NCBI GenBank assembly: GCA_012523015.1 | Contig: JAAYJI010000181.1 | Span: 1 to 39,984, forward strand | Source of the DNA: Candidatus Hydrogenedentota bacterium | GTDB taxonomy: Bacteria > Hydrogenedentota > Hydrogenedentia > Hydrogenedentales > CAITNO01 | Reading direction: 5' to 3' | DNA length: 39,984 nucleotides | Shown here: piece by piece, positions 39,934 through 39,984 of the stretch | Layout of the letters: each line of letters opens with the position of its first letter | Numbering within the stretch: position 1 is the first letter of the stretch | The notes under the pieces: model-generated | What the model saw: only the letters and a program-made list of their open reading frames with translations | The model's database searches: none | What the model was told of the DNA's origin: nothing | Made by a program: the position numbers and the translations under genes

Positions 39934-39984
39934 GCATGGGCGCTTGTGGAGCCGAGCGTAGCGAGGCGGAACAAGCGCCCATGC
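39934..39984. repeat. 14-bp perfect inverted repeat ending at the window edge
   Basis: GCATGGGCGCTTGT (39934-39947) is repeated in inverted form as ACAAGCGCCCATGC (39971-39984), with a 23-bp GC-rich spacer (GGAGCCGAGCGTAGCGAGGC...). The right arm ends on the last base given, so the element may continue. No U-run is visible, so it may be a REP-like element, a mobile-element end or a terminator. Confidence 0.6.

Overview
The window is about 40 kb of bacterial chromosome. GC content looks moderate, apart from visibly AT-rich stretches at about 14.2-14.8 kb and 37.6-39.6 kb. Core genes (rpsO-pnp, gap-pgk, pntAA-pntAB-pntB, cobalamin-dependent metH) sit among exported carbohydrate-active or surface proteins: a DUF4091/GH123-like protein, a nucleoside-hydrolase-like protein, a parallel beta-helix protein, a GH-A-like hydrolase, an M28 membrane peptidase and a membrane EEP protein. 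There is also a small Lys/Ala/Pro-rich histone H1-like protein. Together with Shine-Dalgarno sites and lipobox or Sec signals, this suggests a Gram-negative, environmental, polysaccharide-oriented lineage of the PVC/Hydrogenedentota kind. That assignment is an impression from gene content, not a phylogeny.

Layout. 1-4.2 kb (minus strand): gap, pgk, rpsO and the start of pnp, which is cut by the left edge. 4.6-8.9 kb (plus): a lipoprotein with two SmpA/OmlA-like repeats, the H1-like protein with its terminator, and a fusion of a serine hydrolase with a NamZ (DUF1343) muramidase. 8.9-14.5 kb (minus): a glycosyltransferase and its operon partner, tRNA-His, the M28 peptidase and two tandem micro-peptide genes. 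14.8-21.4 kb (minus): EEP membrane protein, DUF4091 protein, nucleoside-hydrolase-like protein and an HhH-GPD DNA glycosylase. 21.8-25.9 kb (plus): the proton-translocating transhydrogenase operon and an unknown membrane-anchored protein. 26-34.2 kb (minus): an iron-sulfur flavoprotein, metH, a trans-sulfuration PLP enzyme, a CinA N-domain protein and an orphan protein with a faint resemblance to type IIG restriction enzymes. 34.5-37.3 kb (minus): secreted beta-helix protein and glycosidase. 37.7-39.4 kb (plus): an AT-rich two-gene cassette. 39.4-40 kb: repeats.

Genes that appear to work together: gap and pgk (lower glycolysis); rpsO and pnp (a classic operon); pntAA/pntAB/pntB (NADPH supply); metH, the PLP enzyme and possibly the adjacent Fe-S flavoprotein (methionine synthesis and perhaps cobalamin reactivation).

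The best candidate for an undescribed system is the cassette at 37685-39369. A DUF488 protein with an extra N-terminal DUF4065/Panacea-like domain is followed, 2 nt later, by a 278-aa protein carrying two sliding-clamp-binding-type motifs (QLDLF and QMNLF). The cassette is AT-rich, has a 10-bp palindrome in front of it, and is flanked in direct orientation by two diverged copies of a 98-bp repeat. Second is the pair of 36-37-aa hydrophobic peptides at 14120-14464, each with its own strong ribosome binding site and sharing a strong terminator. A tRNA-His whose discriminator base reads A instead of C is a third item to check.
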